21,051 bases of DNA, from positions 1-21,051 of the forward strand of contig JBLHWU010000112.1 in assembly GCA_047629355.1 (NCBI GenBank). Direction: 5' to 3'. Position numbers and translations under genes: made by a program. The notes below the pieces were generated by a model. The model saw nothing but the letters and a program-made list of their open reading frames with translations. It did no database searches and was not told the origin of the DNA. Every line of letters starts with the position of its first letter. The first letter of the stretch is position 1. Origin of the DNA: CAYUNA01 sp047629355. Its GTDB lineage: Bacteria > Bacteroidota > Bacteroidia > Chitinophagales > Saprospiraceae. Of the stretch, positions 8,178 through 15,506 are shown piece after piece.

Positions 8178-9222
8178 AATAGTAAAAATAATTGCCATCA
8201 TAATTTTACTGGTATTTGCCATTAATTTTTTGTGGGGAAAAACGAATTATCAAAGTCAAGTTATCCAATTTCAATTTCAATCTGACACCATTGAAGGAGT
8301 CGTAAATTTACCCAAGAAGAAATATAGTATTGAGAAAAATATCCCTTTGGTTATCTTCGTTCATGGCGATGGAGAACTAGAACGTGATGCCTATGGTTAC
8401 TACCAAGCTATCTGGGATGAATTGGCTAAAAAAGGTATTGCAAGTATGTCTTGGGATAAAAAAGGCATAGGAAAAAGTACTGGAAAATGGCTCAATCAAT
8501 CCATGGAAGACCGAGCAAACGAAGTGATTGCCGCTATTGAATTTATTCAAGCAGATACTCGCTTTGATTTTTCTTCTATAGGATTGATTGGCTTTAGCCA
8601 AGCAGGATGGGTCCTGCCTAAAGTTGCGACTTTATCTGATTTTCCTGATTTCATCATTAGTGTTTCAGGAGCGATTAACTGGAAACGACAAAGCAATTAT
8701 TTAACTCGAACAAGAATGGAGCTGGAAGGTGCTAACGAAGCCACGGTTGAAGCAAAAGTAAGACAAAATGAAATTGATTTCAATATTTATAATAATGAAA
8801 ATACGTATCTCGAATATGTAGCATACCAGAAAGAACAATGTAAAAATGAAAAAGAAGAGAATTGTGATTTTATGAGCGAAGAGCGATTTTGTTTTGTCAA
8901 AAAAAATATTTCAAGCGACGCAGAGGAAGATTTGAAAAATATTAGATGCCCCATTTTTGGTGTATTTGGTGCAGAAGATTTAAATGTAGACTTTAAAGAA
9001 TCTTATCAAACTTATGAGCGCATTTTTTTAAACAATAATACTAATAATTATCAATTAAAAATATATAAAAAAGCAACACATAGCTTGTTGAAAAGCAAAC
9101 ATTTTAATGCTTTGAATCCGGGGATTCGCTTTTTGGTCAAATTAGAATTATTTGGAAAGCGAGCATTCGCAAAAGAGGTATTAAATGATATTAGTCAATT
9201 TGTAAACCAAAATTCGAAGTAG
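8170..9222 (+). CDS. Membrane-anchored alpha/beta hydrolase
   Basis: This is a serine hydrolase of 350 residues with an N-terminal membrane segment (4-21). The fold elements are clear: oxyanion motif FVHGDGELERDAYG (63-76), DKKGIGKS (96-103), nucleophile elbow GFSQAG (S143), acidic residue in FGAEDLNVD (D270 or D274) and catalytic H304 in KATHS. A lid-like insertion at about 175-250 contains three cysteines. Relatives act on esters, lipids or peptides, often in cell-envelope metabolism. It is the last gene of the operon, overlapping the barrel gene by 8 bp. The stop is followed by non-coding DNA and repeats with no clear intrinsic terminator. Confidence 0.88.
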   Translation: MNKIVKIIAIIILLVFAINFLWGKTNYQSQVIQFQFQSDTIEGVVNLPKKKYSIEKNIPLVIFVHGDGELERDAYGYYQAIWDELAKKGIASMSWDKKGIGKSTGKWLNQSMEDRANEVIAAIEFIQADTRFDFSSIGLIGFSQAGWVLPKVATLSDFPDFIISVSGAINWKRQSNYLTRTRMELEGANEATVEAKVRQNEIDFNIYNNENTYLEYVAYQKEQCKNEKEENCDFMSEERFCFVKKNISSDAEEDLKNIRCPIFGVFGAEDLNVDFKESYQTYERIFLNNNTNNYQLKIYKKATHSLLKSKHFNALNPGIRFLVKLELFGKRAFAKEVLNDISQFVNQNSK

Positions 9223-9373
9223 GATTTAATGAAGTCAAATTTGAAATAGAGGCGAAATGGAAAACAGGAAAAGGAAAAACGTTGGCCATGCTCAAATTCT
9301 ATTTTTCGGCATCAAAAATTAAATTTCTGATTATCATTTATCATTTATCATTTGGCGAAGACATTGTATTTAG

Positions 9374-9569
9374 TACCGTGTAAAGTAAATTTCATTGCAT
9401 TTTTACAAGGGGATTTTAAGGGGTAAAAACAGTTTGTAAAAATCGTTTTTACCCCTTAACAAGCACACCGGCATTGCCGCAGGCAATGCGCACTGTATTT
9501 TTTGAAGCTCGAAAATCTTACGATTCTCTCGCTTCTTAAACTTCAAACAAACTTACTTTACAGCGTATT
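9374..9569 (+). repeat. Three-hairpin intergenic repeat, copy 1 (with terminal inverted repeats)
   Basis: The first of three copies. Hairpin 1 has perfect 13-bp arms, AAGGGGTAAAAAC at 9418-9430 and its complement at 9445-9457. Hairpin 2 is GCATTGCC, loop GCA, GGCAATGC at 9471-9489. Hairpin 3 is GAAGC..GCTTC around 9504-9535. The outer ends TACCGTGTAAAGTAA (9374-9388) and TTACTTTACAGCGTA (about 9555-9569) form an imperfect inverted repeat. The rest of the 9223-9657 gap holds a short TTATCAT triplication at 9331-9353 and otherwise nothing I recognise. Confidence 0.75.
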
Positions 9570-9657
9570 AGAGTGGGAGTACACAATTGAGTTATAACAA
9601 CATATTTTCTATTACACCTTTATGGGGGATTAGCTAAAATACACAAGATAATATGAG

Positions 9658-10215
9658 CTATTCCATTTGCGATTCAAAAACGGCTTCAACTTCCTCCGCC
9701 GTATATCTCGGGATAATATGCTGTGGACAATTCCAATCGAAAGCTTTGATATGAAAAATAATAATTCTTTCTGGTCGATATTTATAATCTTCCAAGGTCA
9801 ATTTATCCAACAGTTCTATATTATCTTCTAGTGAAAGAATTTCTGCTTCCGCATAAATCTTCAGCCTTGCTTTCTGGGGATAATTCACCAAAATTAGAGA
9901 GACTTTATTATTCGTCTTTACATTTCCGACAGAGATGTATTGCTTGTTTCCCGTGAAGTCGAGGAATGCTAAAGTTTGAGGATTCAACACTTTCAAAAAA
10001 CCTTTTGGTCCGCCTCTGTGCTGAATATATGGGAAACCATTTTCTCCAAAAGAGGCTACATAAAAACTATCCCGTCCATCAATCAAGTTTATTTCATTTG
10101 GTGTCAAGCCTTCTTTAGAGGAAAATTGTTCCATTCTTTCATAACTTTTTCGGCTGCCATTTTGCGTTTGCAAGTTTTTAATGGCATCGGTAAAGGCAAG
10201 CTTTGGATAATTCAT
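9658..10215 (-). CDS. Pyridoxamine 5'-phosphate oxidase-family (FMN split-barrel) protein
   Basis: The 185-residue protein has the FMN-binding split-barrel pattern: an N-terminal helix, then RDSFYVASFGENGFPYIQHRGG, a central LAFLDFTGNKQYISVGNV segment where FMN phosphate usually binds, and NKVSLILVNYPQKARLKIYAEA. This is the general-stress or uncharacterised branch rather than the PdxH enzyme of vitamin B6 synthesis. The C-terminal WNCPQHIIPRYTAEEV tail is typical of that branch. The start ATG overlaps the stop of a short upstream open frame that carries a GAPDH relic, so translation may be coupled to it. The gene belongs to the minus-strand set of small redox-related enzymes. Confidence 0.85.
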   Translation of the reverse strand: MNYPKLAFTDAIKNLQTQNGSRKSYERMEQFSSKEGLTPNEINLIDGRDSFYVASFGENGFPYIQHRGGPKGFLKVLNPQTLAFLDFTGNKQYISVGNVKTNNKVSLILVNYPQKARLKIYAEAEILSLEDNIELLDKLTLEDYKYRPERIIIFHIKAFDWNCPQHIIPRYTAEEVEAVFESQME

Positions 10216-10256
10216 GATTTTGATTTTAAATTGAAAGGAATAATTTCAGTGATTGG

Positions 10257-10388
10257 GAAGCTGGGTACATCAGGGCTTTTCGAGGGGACTGAAAGCACAA
10301 CCGTTTTCGCACCTACCTTGATATATTTTTCGGCATCTTTTTGCTTCGTAAAGATGCCTGTACTTTCAATAAGATGTGCCATAATGAA
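10257..10388 (-). pseudogene. Relic of glyceraldehyde-3-phosphate dehydrogenase (about 44 codons)
   Basis: Translated on the minus strand this stretch reads HLIESTGIFTKQKDAEKYIKVGAKTVVLSVPSKSPDVPSF in overlapping pieces. That corresponds to the GAPDH segment normally written as (I)E.TG.F....A..H...GAK.V..S.P.K..D.P, just before the active-site cysteine. Nothing of the NAD-binding N-terminus or the catalytic Cys/His region is present. The relic sits between the DUF1348 gene and the FMN split-barrel gene, inside an open frame that runs to 10212. Identification rests on motif recognition over one short segment. Confidence 0.65.
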
Positions 10389-10419
10389 ACAGGTTATTGA
10401 ACTGTTTTTACTAAGGCAA

Positions 10420-10830
10420 TTACAATCTTTTTTCCGATGCCTTAATCGGAAGGTCATTAATGCTCGCAAACCGTTTGTTCATCAATCCGTTTTTGTCAAA
10501 TTCCCAATTTTCATTTCCATAAGCCCGAAACCATTGATTGGCTTCATTTCTATATTCATATTCAAATCTTACGGCAATTCGGTTATTGGTGTGTGCCCAG
10601 TAAGTCTTTTTCAATTGGTAATCCAGTTCCGTTTCCCATTTTCCATTCAGAAAAGAAATGATTGCTGCTCGTCCGTTTACAAACTCGGAACGGTTGCGCC
10701 ATTCGGAGTCAATAGTGTATGCCGAAGCAATTTTTTTAGGGTTTTTTGAATTCCAAGCATCTTCCGCCGCTTGAATTTTTTGCTTTGCGGTTTCCTCCGT
10801 GAATGGAGGCAATGGATATTTTTTTTCCAC
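10420..10830 (-). CDS. DUF1348 / NTF2-like protein, possibly C-terminally truncated
   Basis: This is a 136-residue NTF2-fold protein. AEDAWNSKNPKKIASAYTIDSEWRNR, VNGRAAIISFLNGKWETELDYQLKK and FRAYGNENWEFDKNGLMNKRFASINDLPI are the successive helix and sheet signatures of the DUF1348 group. These are cone-shaped small-molecule binding proteins without a defined reaction. The start is a GTG at 10830. Family members usually continue past the INDLPI region with an aromatic tail; here the frame stops eight residues later, and the GAPDH relic begins about 30 bp on. The tail may therefore have been lost in a rearrangement. Confidence 0.78.
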   Translation of the reverse strand: MEKKYPLPPFTEETAKQKIQAAEDAWNSKNPKKIASAYTIDSEWRNRSEFVNGRAAIISFLNGKWETELDYQLKKTYWAHTNNRIAVRFEYEYRNEANQWFRAYGNENWEFDKNGLMNKRFASINDLPIKASEKRL

Positions 10831-10893
10831 GATTGAAATGTTTTATTGTGGTGATTAAATTGTTTGAAATTGAATCTAAAATTTAAGTAACAC

Positions 10894-10998
10894 GTAGTTA
10901 TTCAAGTTAATCGTGTCGGATAAAATGTGTTCAATTAAGGAGGTTACTTTAAGTAACCTCCTTAATTAGCATCCGAGAGTATTGACTTGAATAACTAC
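10894..10998 (+). repeat. Nested palindrome with a perfect 17-bp-arm core
   Basis: Three nested inverted pairs are visible. The outer pair is GTAGTTATTCAAG at 10894-10906 with its complement at 10986-10998. The middle pair is TCGGAT with ATCCGA. The core at 10933-10967 has perfect 17-bp arms (AATTAAGGAGGTTACTT) around one T. It lies upstream of the DUF1348 gene on the minus strand. The length and nesting suggest a folded transcript or a small mobile palindrome rather than a simple operator. Confidence 0.7.
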
Positions 10999-11001
10999 TA
11001 A

Positions 11002-11169
11002 TACCGTGTAAAGTAAATTTCATTGCATTTTTACAAGGGGATTTTAAGGAGTAAAACGGTTTGTAAAAATCGTTTTACCCCTTAACAAGCACACCGGCAT
11101 TGCCGCAGGCAATGCGCACTGTATTTTTTGAAGCTCGAAAATCTTACGATTCTCTCGCTTCTTAAACTT
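11002..11169 (+). repeat. Three-hairpin intergenic repeat, copy 2
   Basis: This copy is nearly identical to copy 1 over about 168 bp, from TACCGTGTAAAG to GCTTCTTAAACTT. Hairpin 1 arms are at 11046-11058 and 11071-11083 (one A.C mismatch), and hairpin 2 is at 11097-11115. The copy is bordered by the 15-bp direct repeat CTTGAATAACTACTA at 10986-11000 and 11167-11181. The right terminal inverted repeat of copy 1 is absent. Confidence 0.75.
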
Positions 11170-11177
11170 GAATAACT

Positions 11178-11345
11178 ACTAAGTAACGGTAAAAAATAAC
11201 TCCGCCATCTAGCAACATTTATTTTGGCTTTAGTTTTTACTTTTGAAATAGGAGTTATCTCTATATAATGACTGTTTCAAAAGTGGAAAATAAAGGAAAA
11301 AGAAATACTTGATAGATGGCGGAGTTATTTTTAGCGTTACTTAGG
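11178..11345 (+). repeat. Long-stem hairpin element, copy 1
   Basis: Arms of about 34 bp at 11181-11215 and 11309-11342 pair almost completely; the shared core is TAACTCCGCCATCTA. Inside them a second stem is formed by CTTTTGAAATAG and TGTTTCAAAAG. The ends are ACTAAGTAACG and CGTTACTTAG. A second copy in the opposite orientation is at 19744-19914. No open frame is inside. The remaining bases to 11418 show nothing. Confidence 0.7.
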
Positions 11346-11418
11346 AACGCGAATTAAATAAAGTTGCTTTTTTGCTTTCGGCTGTCTAAATTTTATAGTG
11401 AAATACAGAAATTTAAAC

Positions 11419-11523
11419 ACTTACTAAAAACGATTTAATAAGTTGGACCATAATGCGCCGTATTTTTTAGAAGGGAAAAGGATAAGCATAATGGCCCAAG
11501 TTATTGAATCGTTTTTACTTACA
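11419..11523 (+). repeat. Imperfect 37-bp inverted repeat next to the hydrolase stop
   Basis: ACTTACTAAAAACGATT... at 11419-11455 matches the complement of 11487-11523 at 29 of 37 positions. The 31-base centre starts CGCCGTATTTTTT, resembling the centre of the three-hairpin repeat. It lies just beyond the stop of the minus-strand hydrolase gene at 11533, so it could act as a terminator-like structure or be a decayed repeat. Confidence 0.5.
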
Positions 11524-11532
11524 TTCCCATTG

Positions 11533-12561
11533 TTATTTGACCTCCTTTTTTAAGAAATTTCTGATTAGCTTCGCTATCTCTTCACCTTCTTCTTCCAATG
11601 CAAAATGACCAGTATCCAATAAATGAAATTCTAAATTCTTCAAATCCCTTTTATAAGGATACGCTCCTTCCGCAGGAAAGATGTAATCATTTTTGCCCCA
11701 AACAATTAAAGTTGCTGGTTGATATTCTCTGAAATATGCTTGCCATTCAGGATACAATGGAACGTTGGTTCGGTAGTCATAAAATAGGGCTAATTGAATC
11801 TCCGGATTTTCCGTTCTAGTCAAATGTTGCAAATCCACTTTCCAATTGTCAGGACTAATTGTTTCAGGGTTTTGAACACCATGTGTGTATTGCCATTTCA
11901 AACCATCAGGCGCATGAAATCCTTCCAATGCTTTTCCATTTTCAACTGTGTAATCCTTCCAATATTTTTTAATCGGAATCCAAAAATCTCGCAACCCTTC
12001 ATCGTAGGCATTTCCATTTTGGACAATCAAAGACTGAACGCGCTCTGGGTGTTTCGCCGCAATTCTATATCCAATAGGTGCGCCATAATCCATTAAGTAA
12101 ATGCTATATTTTTTTATCTCCAATTCTTCAAGAAATTCTTCTACAATCAAAGCCATATTGTCAAATGTATAATCAAAGGATGCCATGGAAGGCTGTTCGC
12201 TATTTCCATATCCAGGATAATCAGGGGCTATCAAATGATATTCGTTAGATAAGTCTTCAATCAAATTTCGGAACATGTGAGAAGAAGTTGGATACCCATG
12301 CAATAACAAAATAGTCGGCGCATCTTTTCGTCCTGCTTCTCGGTAAAAAATATCCAAACCATTCACTTTAATGGTTTTATGAAGTGTTGGGTAACTTGCT
12401 TTGGGCGTATCCTTAGCCGTTATTTGAAATTCTTGTTGTTCTGTTGAAATATTTATAGCTTGAGGGCTATTCACATTTGCTAAGTCAGCCGTTTGAGCTT
12501 TAGCTAGATAGGCGGCAAAAATTGCGAATCCTAAAAGGAATAATACTTTGATGTTTTTCAT
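11533..12561 (-). CDS. Exported haloalkane dehalogenase / epoxide hydrolase-like alpha/beta hydrolase
   Basis: The 342-residue protein has a signal peptide (1-22, ending AKAQ), so it is exported. The catalytic core is complete: HGYPTSSHMF (88-97) for the oxyanion hole, the nucleophile elbow LMDYGAP with aspartate D158 rather than serine, the acidic residue in WGKNDYIFP (D292) and H319 in DTGHFALEE. An aspartate nucleophile is the hallmark of haloalkane dehalogenases and epoxide hydrolases, which form an ester intermediate. The actual substrate is unknown. It follows the decarboxylase-like gene on the minus strand after a 158-bp gap containing a 9-bp-arm hairpin, so it may be co-transcribed from the sigma-54 promoter. 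Confidence 0.88.
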   Translation of the reverse strand: MKNIKVLFLLGFAIFAAYLAKAQTADLANVNSPQAINISTEQQEFQITAKDTPKASYPTLHKTIKVNGLDIFYREAGRKDAPTILLLHGYPTSSHMFRNLIEDLSNEYHLIAPDYPGYGNSEQPSMASFDYTFDNMALIVEEFLEELEIKKYSIYLMDYGAPIGYRIAAKHPERVQSLIVQNGNAYDEGLRDFWIPIKKYWKDYTVENGKALEGFHAPDGLKWQYTHGVQNPETISPDNWKVDLQHLTRTENPEIQLALFYDYRTNVPLYPEWQAYFREYQPATLIVWGKNDYIFPAEGAYPYKRDLKNLEFHLLDTGHFALEEEGEEIAKLIRNFLKKEVK

Positions 12562-12591
12562 TTTATTAAAATTTTAATAGTTAATTATTGG

Positions 12592-12660
12592 CTCGAAATG
12601 CTTACTTCAATCCAAAGCATTGCCATTGCAACAGTTGTAAACTGAAGCCTACATTTCGAG
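12592..12660 (-). repeat. Hairpin between decarboxylase-like and hydrolase genes
   Basis: CTCGAAATG at 12592-12600 and CATTTCGAG at 12652-12660 are perfect 9-bp arms, with an inner ACTTCA/TGAAG pair. There is no T-run typical of an intrinsic terminator. It could attenuate or stabilise read-through transcript between the two genes. Confidence 0.45.
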
Positions 12661-12719
12661 GATTAGTTTTAATTTTTGAAAAAGAATTAGTAGTTAGGGC
12701 ATTAGAAATTAATCAGCTT

Positions 12720-13274
12720 TTAGGCTGCGATTAATTCTTTGAGGACAGTAGCTTTTGGAAAATCAATTTCAAAATCGCCATTGCTGAAAATATAATTGGT
12801 AATGTTTCTGATAGCTACCATTCCAATTAATTCGGCAAATGATTGTTTGCTATATCCAGCTGCCAAAAAATTGTCAACAGCTTCTTGTGAAGCTTTTCCT
12901 CTTTTTTTAGTCAATTCGACAGCCAAAGTTATAAGTGCCTTTAGTTTGGAATCTGTGATTGTTCCTCTTCGAATGTCGATTATCTCTCTTTCAGAATAGC
13001 CCGCCATTTTGCCGAGTGCGCTGTGAGCGGCAAGACAATAATTGCATTCATTGGCTTGCGAAACTGCGAGAGCAATCGCTTCATTTTCTTTGCTGGAAAA
13101 AGTTCCTGACTTTAAACTTCCCTCAAATGCAAGGAAGCCTCCTAATAGTTGCGGAGAATTTCCCATTGCAGCGTAAAGGTTAGGAACTCGTCCTACTTTT
13201 TGTTGAATGTTACGGAAGATTGCTTTCGTCTCAACGCTTGCTTCTTCATTTGACAATGTTTTTAATGCTTTCAT
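12720..13274 (-). CDS. Carboxymuconolactone decarboxylase / AhpD-family protein
   Basis: The 184-residue all-helical protein has the redox motif ECNYCLAAHS (E76, C77, C80, H84) characteristic of AhpD-like proteins. In these a Cys pair with a nearby Glu and His reduces peroxiredoxin-type partners or peroxides. The N-terminal VPNLYAAMGNSPQLLGGFLAF segment and the later ELIGMVAIRNITNYI segment are standard for the family. Despite the family name, carboxymuconolactone decarboxylation is not implied by the motif. A sigma-54 promoter and two activator dyads lie directly upstream, so it is probably induced by the activator encoded at 13522-15453. The start ATG at 13274 has a leader of about 40 nt from the predicted transcription start. 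Confidence 0.9.
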   Translation of the reverse strand: MKALKTLSNEEASVETKAIFRNIQQKVGRVPNLYAAMGNSPQLLGGFLAFEGSLKSGTFSSKENEAIALAVSQANECNYCLAAHSALGKMAGYSEREIIDIRRGTITDSKLKALITLAVELTKKRGKASQEAVDNFLAAGYSKQSFAELIGMVAIRNITNYIFSNGDFEIDFPKATVLKELIAA

Positions 13275-13322
13275 TTTTATTAAGTTTTAGTGAAATAAAT
13301 AATTGATTCTATTTCTATTTAG

Positions 13323-13337
13323 ACAAGGGGCGTGCCA
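13323..13337 (-). promoter_or_regulatory. Sigma-54 promoter (TGGCACG-N4-TTGT)
   Basis: On the minus strand the bases read TGGCACGCCCCTTGT. This fits the -24/-12 consensus TGGCACG-N4-TTGC in every key position but the last (GT in place of GC at -12). It is about 50 bp upstream of the AhpD-like start codon on the same strand, and a sigma-54 activator gene is the next gene upstream. In this AT-rich setting the GC-rich match stands out. Confidence 0.78.
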
Positions 13338-13413
13338 AAGTGAAAAATGAATAATAACTAGCTAGTTGTCAAATGATTATGAATAAATAAAATGTTTATT
13401 TATTTATTAAAAA

Positions 13414-13448
13414 TGCCAACATATTGGCATATTGTCAACATGTTGGCA
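13414..13448 (-). promoter_or_regulatory. Tandem activator-binding dyads (upstream activating sequences)
   Basis: TGCCAACATATTGGCA at 13414-13429 and TGTCAACATGTTGGCA at 13433-13448 are two copies of one 16-bp dyad, 19 bp apart from start to start (about two helical turns). They lie about 75-110 bp upstream of the sigma-54 promoter, the normal position for enhancer sites of this activator class. They are probably bound by the C-terminal helix-turn-helix of the neighbouring activator. Confidence 0.72.
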
Positions 13449-13521
13449 TTTGTTAATTAATGCTTCTAAATAGATTAAAAAAAATTGGATGATTTCATCA
13501 ATAAATCCCCGTTCCTTCAAA

Positions 13522-15453
13522 TCAAGGCCGCACAATATTCAGTTTTTTCATCCTTGCCTCAAGAGTGGTTCTTTTTATTCCTAATAACTGTGCGGCCCCT
13601 TTTTCGCCACTAACCCGCCAAGTTGTCAATCCCAAGATTTTCAAAATATGTGCTCGTTCTATTTCTTCCAAAGTGGTAATTTTCTGTTTTTTAGAAACGC
13701 CTGTTTTTTGGGGCAACGAATTTCCCAATTCCAGTTTGTTGCCTTGGCTGATAATGACGGCACGTTCAATAACATTTTCCAGTTCCCGTACATTTCCTGG
13801 CCATGTATAGCTGACCAATTCGTCCATTACTTTTTTGGTGACTAACCCTATTTTTTTGCCAAATCGAATTTCGAATTTTGATAAAAAGTGATTGACTAAT
13901 AAGGGCACATCTTCTCGTCTTTCGCGTAACGGTGGCACATAAATTGGAAATACATTTAGCCGATAATAAAGGTCTTCTCGGAATCTTCCTTTTCCTATTT
14001 CTTCGGGAAGGTCTCGATTAGTGGCTGCTATTACCCGAACATCAACAGAGACTGTTCGGGAACTTCCCAACCGTTCTAATTCCCCTTCCTGAAGTACTCG
14101 AAGTAATTTTGATTGTAATTCAATCGGGATTTCCCCAATTTCATCCAAAAAAATAGTGCCTTTATCTGCCAGCTCAAAACGACCAATCCTTTTGTTTAAT
14201 GCGCCCGTAAAAGCACCTCTTTCATGTCCAAATAATTCGCTTTCAATCAAGTTAGCAGGCAAGGCGGCGCAATTCACTTTTACCAAAGTACGATTTTTTC
14301 GTTCGCTTAAATTATGAACCGCTCGGGCAATCAATTCTTTTCCTGTCCCAGATTCTCCTAATATTAAAACGGTGGCATCCGTAGTCGCAACTTGCTCAAC
14401 CTCGGTCAAGACTCTTTTAAAATTTTTACTACTGCTAATGATTTCCTCAAAATTATGAGTCAACTTTATTTCCTGTTGCAAATATTTATTTTCAGCTTCT
14501 AATTGAGCTTTTAATTGCTCAACTTCTGCGAGTGCTTTTTGTAAATCTGTATTGGATTCCTTCAATTTTTGTTCTGTTTCTTTCCGTTGGGTAATATCTT
14601 TGAAAACAACCACCGCACCCAATAATTCGCCGTTTTCATCTTTTATGGGCGTGCTTACATACTCAACAGGGAAACAAGAACCGTCTTTCCGCCAAAATAC
14701 TTCATTATCAATTGTGTGAATTTTGCCATCATTAATAGCCGCATAAATCGGGCATTCTTTTACTTCATAAGGAGAACCATCCAGTTTGGTATGATGAAGA
14801 ATATCATGTTGAGATTTGCCTATCAAGTCCTCTAGTTCCCAACCAATCATTTTTACAGCCGCATGATTTGCAAAAGTCGTATGTCCTTGTTTATCCAATC
14901 CATAAATTCCTTCTCCTGCCGAGTTTAATATTAATTGATTCTTCCGCTCTATTTTTTGTAATTTTTCAAAAGCAAGCTGTCGATTTTTCAAGGCTTCGTC
15001 CGCCATTTTTGAACTTTGCGAACGCTCATTGAGCATCATTTCCAAAAGCAAATTAGCTTCGTCTAATTTGGTCGCCGATTCTGAATCCTTCGATAATTCT
15101 CTAACCATCATGCAACATAGATTAAAGGTGCTCGCTTCTATCAAAATAAAATTTAATTCTACTAAAATGGATTGACCTTCTTTGGTCTCTAATTGCGATT
15201 CAATTACCAATCTTTTTTCTTCTAATAATGTTGCCCAATAACCTTTCCAAATCTTCTTTGTTAATTCTTCATTTAAGTCAAAAAATGTCAATTTTTGCAA
15301 GGTGTTTGAGTCATAATATAAGGTTGTTTCCAATGCTTGATTAAATCGAATAATACGCGCTTCCGAGGATAGCCATAAAACAGGATAAATCGAATTGGTT
15401 AGCGCAATTCCAGCCCAATCATTTTCCCATTCTTGATTTATATTATTCGACAT
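13522..15453 (-). CDS. Sigma-54-dependent transcriptional activator with two PAS-type sensor domains
   Basis: Domains in order: a PAS-like region (about 20-115), a linker helix, a better PAS domain (about 172-290, NSAGEGIYGLDKQGHTTFAN and GAVVVFKDITQR), a coiled coil (about 291-330), the AAA+ sigma-54 interaction domain (about 335-565) and a Fis-type helix-turn-helix (about 600-643). Walker A is GESGTGKE (366-373), the sigma-54 contact loop is GAFTGA (413-418), and Walker B is IFLDEIGE (434-441); FREDLYYRLNVFPIYVPPLRER follows. There is no receiver domain, so sensing is probably internal through PAS. The 643-residue length is full. The gene ends about 75 bp before the tandem dyads, and the target promoter faces the same way, giving a compact sensor-activator-target unit. 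Confidence 0.93.
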   Translation of the reverse strand: MSNNINQEWENDWAGIALTNSIYPVLWLSSEARIIRFNQALETTLYYDSNTLQKLTFFDLNEELTKKIWKGYWATLLEEKRLVIESQLETKEGQSILVELNFILIEASTFNLCCMMVRELSKDSESATKLDEANLLLEMMLNERSQSSKMADEALKNRQLAFEKLQKIERKNQLILNSAGEGIYGLDKQGHTTFANHAAVKMIGWELEDLIGKSQHDILHHTKLDGSPYEVKECPIYAAINDGKIHTIDNEVFWRKDGSCFPVEYVSTPIKDENGELLGAVVVFKDITQRKETEQKLKESNTDLQKALAEVEQLKAQLEAENKYLQQEIKLTHNFEEIISSSKNFKRVLTEVEQVATTDATVLILGESGTGKELIARAVHNLSERKNRTLVKVNCAALPANLIESELFGHERGAFTGALNKRIGRFELADKGTIFLDEIGEIPIELQSKLLRVLQEGELERLGSSRTVSVDVRVIAATNRDLPEEIGKGRFREDLYYRLNVFPIYVPPLRERREDVPLLVNHFLSKFEIRFGKKIGLVTKKVMDELVSYTWPGNVRELENVIERAVIISQGNKLELGNSLPQKTGVSKKQKITTLEEIERAHILKILGLTTWRVSGEKGAAQLLGIKRTTLEARMKKLNIVRP

Positions 15454-15506
15454 ATTTCGTTTATTAATTTTTGAATAAATCTATATTTGTGTAAACAGCT
15501 GACACT

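Noticed and set aside
9331..9353. Short tandem TTATCAT units as a CRISPR or iteron array
   Set aside because: Only three units without spacers in AT-rich DNA, and no replication gene nearby.
9220..9382. Open stretch after the last operon gene reading VGFNEVKFEIEAKWKTGKG
   Set aside because: It has no start or recognisable domain, runs into the TTATCAT triplication and ends in the repeat. It may be a gene fragment but is not supportable.
9976..10749. 257-codon plus-strand open frame
   Set aside because: It is antisense to the FMN split-barrel and DUF1348 genes, which have clear family motifs. Its translation has no coding character.
12601..12660. Second sigma-54 promoter upstream of the hydrolase (TGGCAATGCTTTGG on the minus strand)
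   Set aside because: The -12 element is wrong (GA instead of GC at the fixed spacing) and the bases belong to a hairpin.
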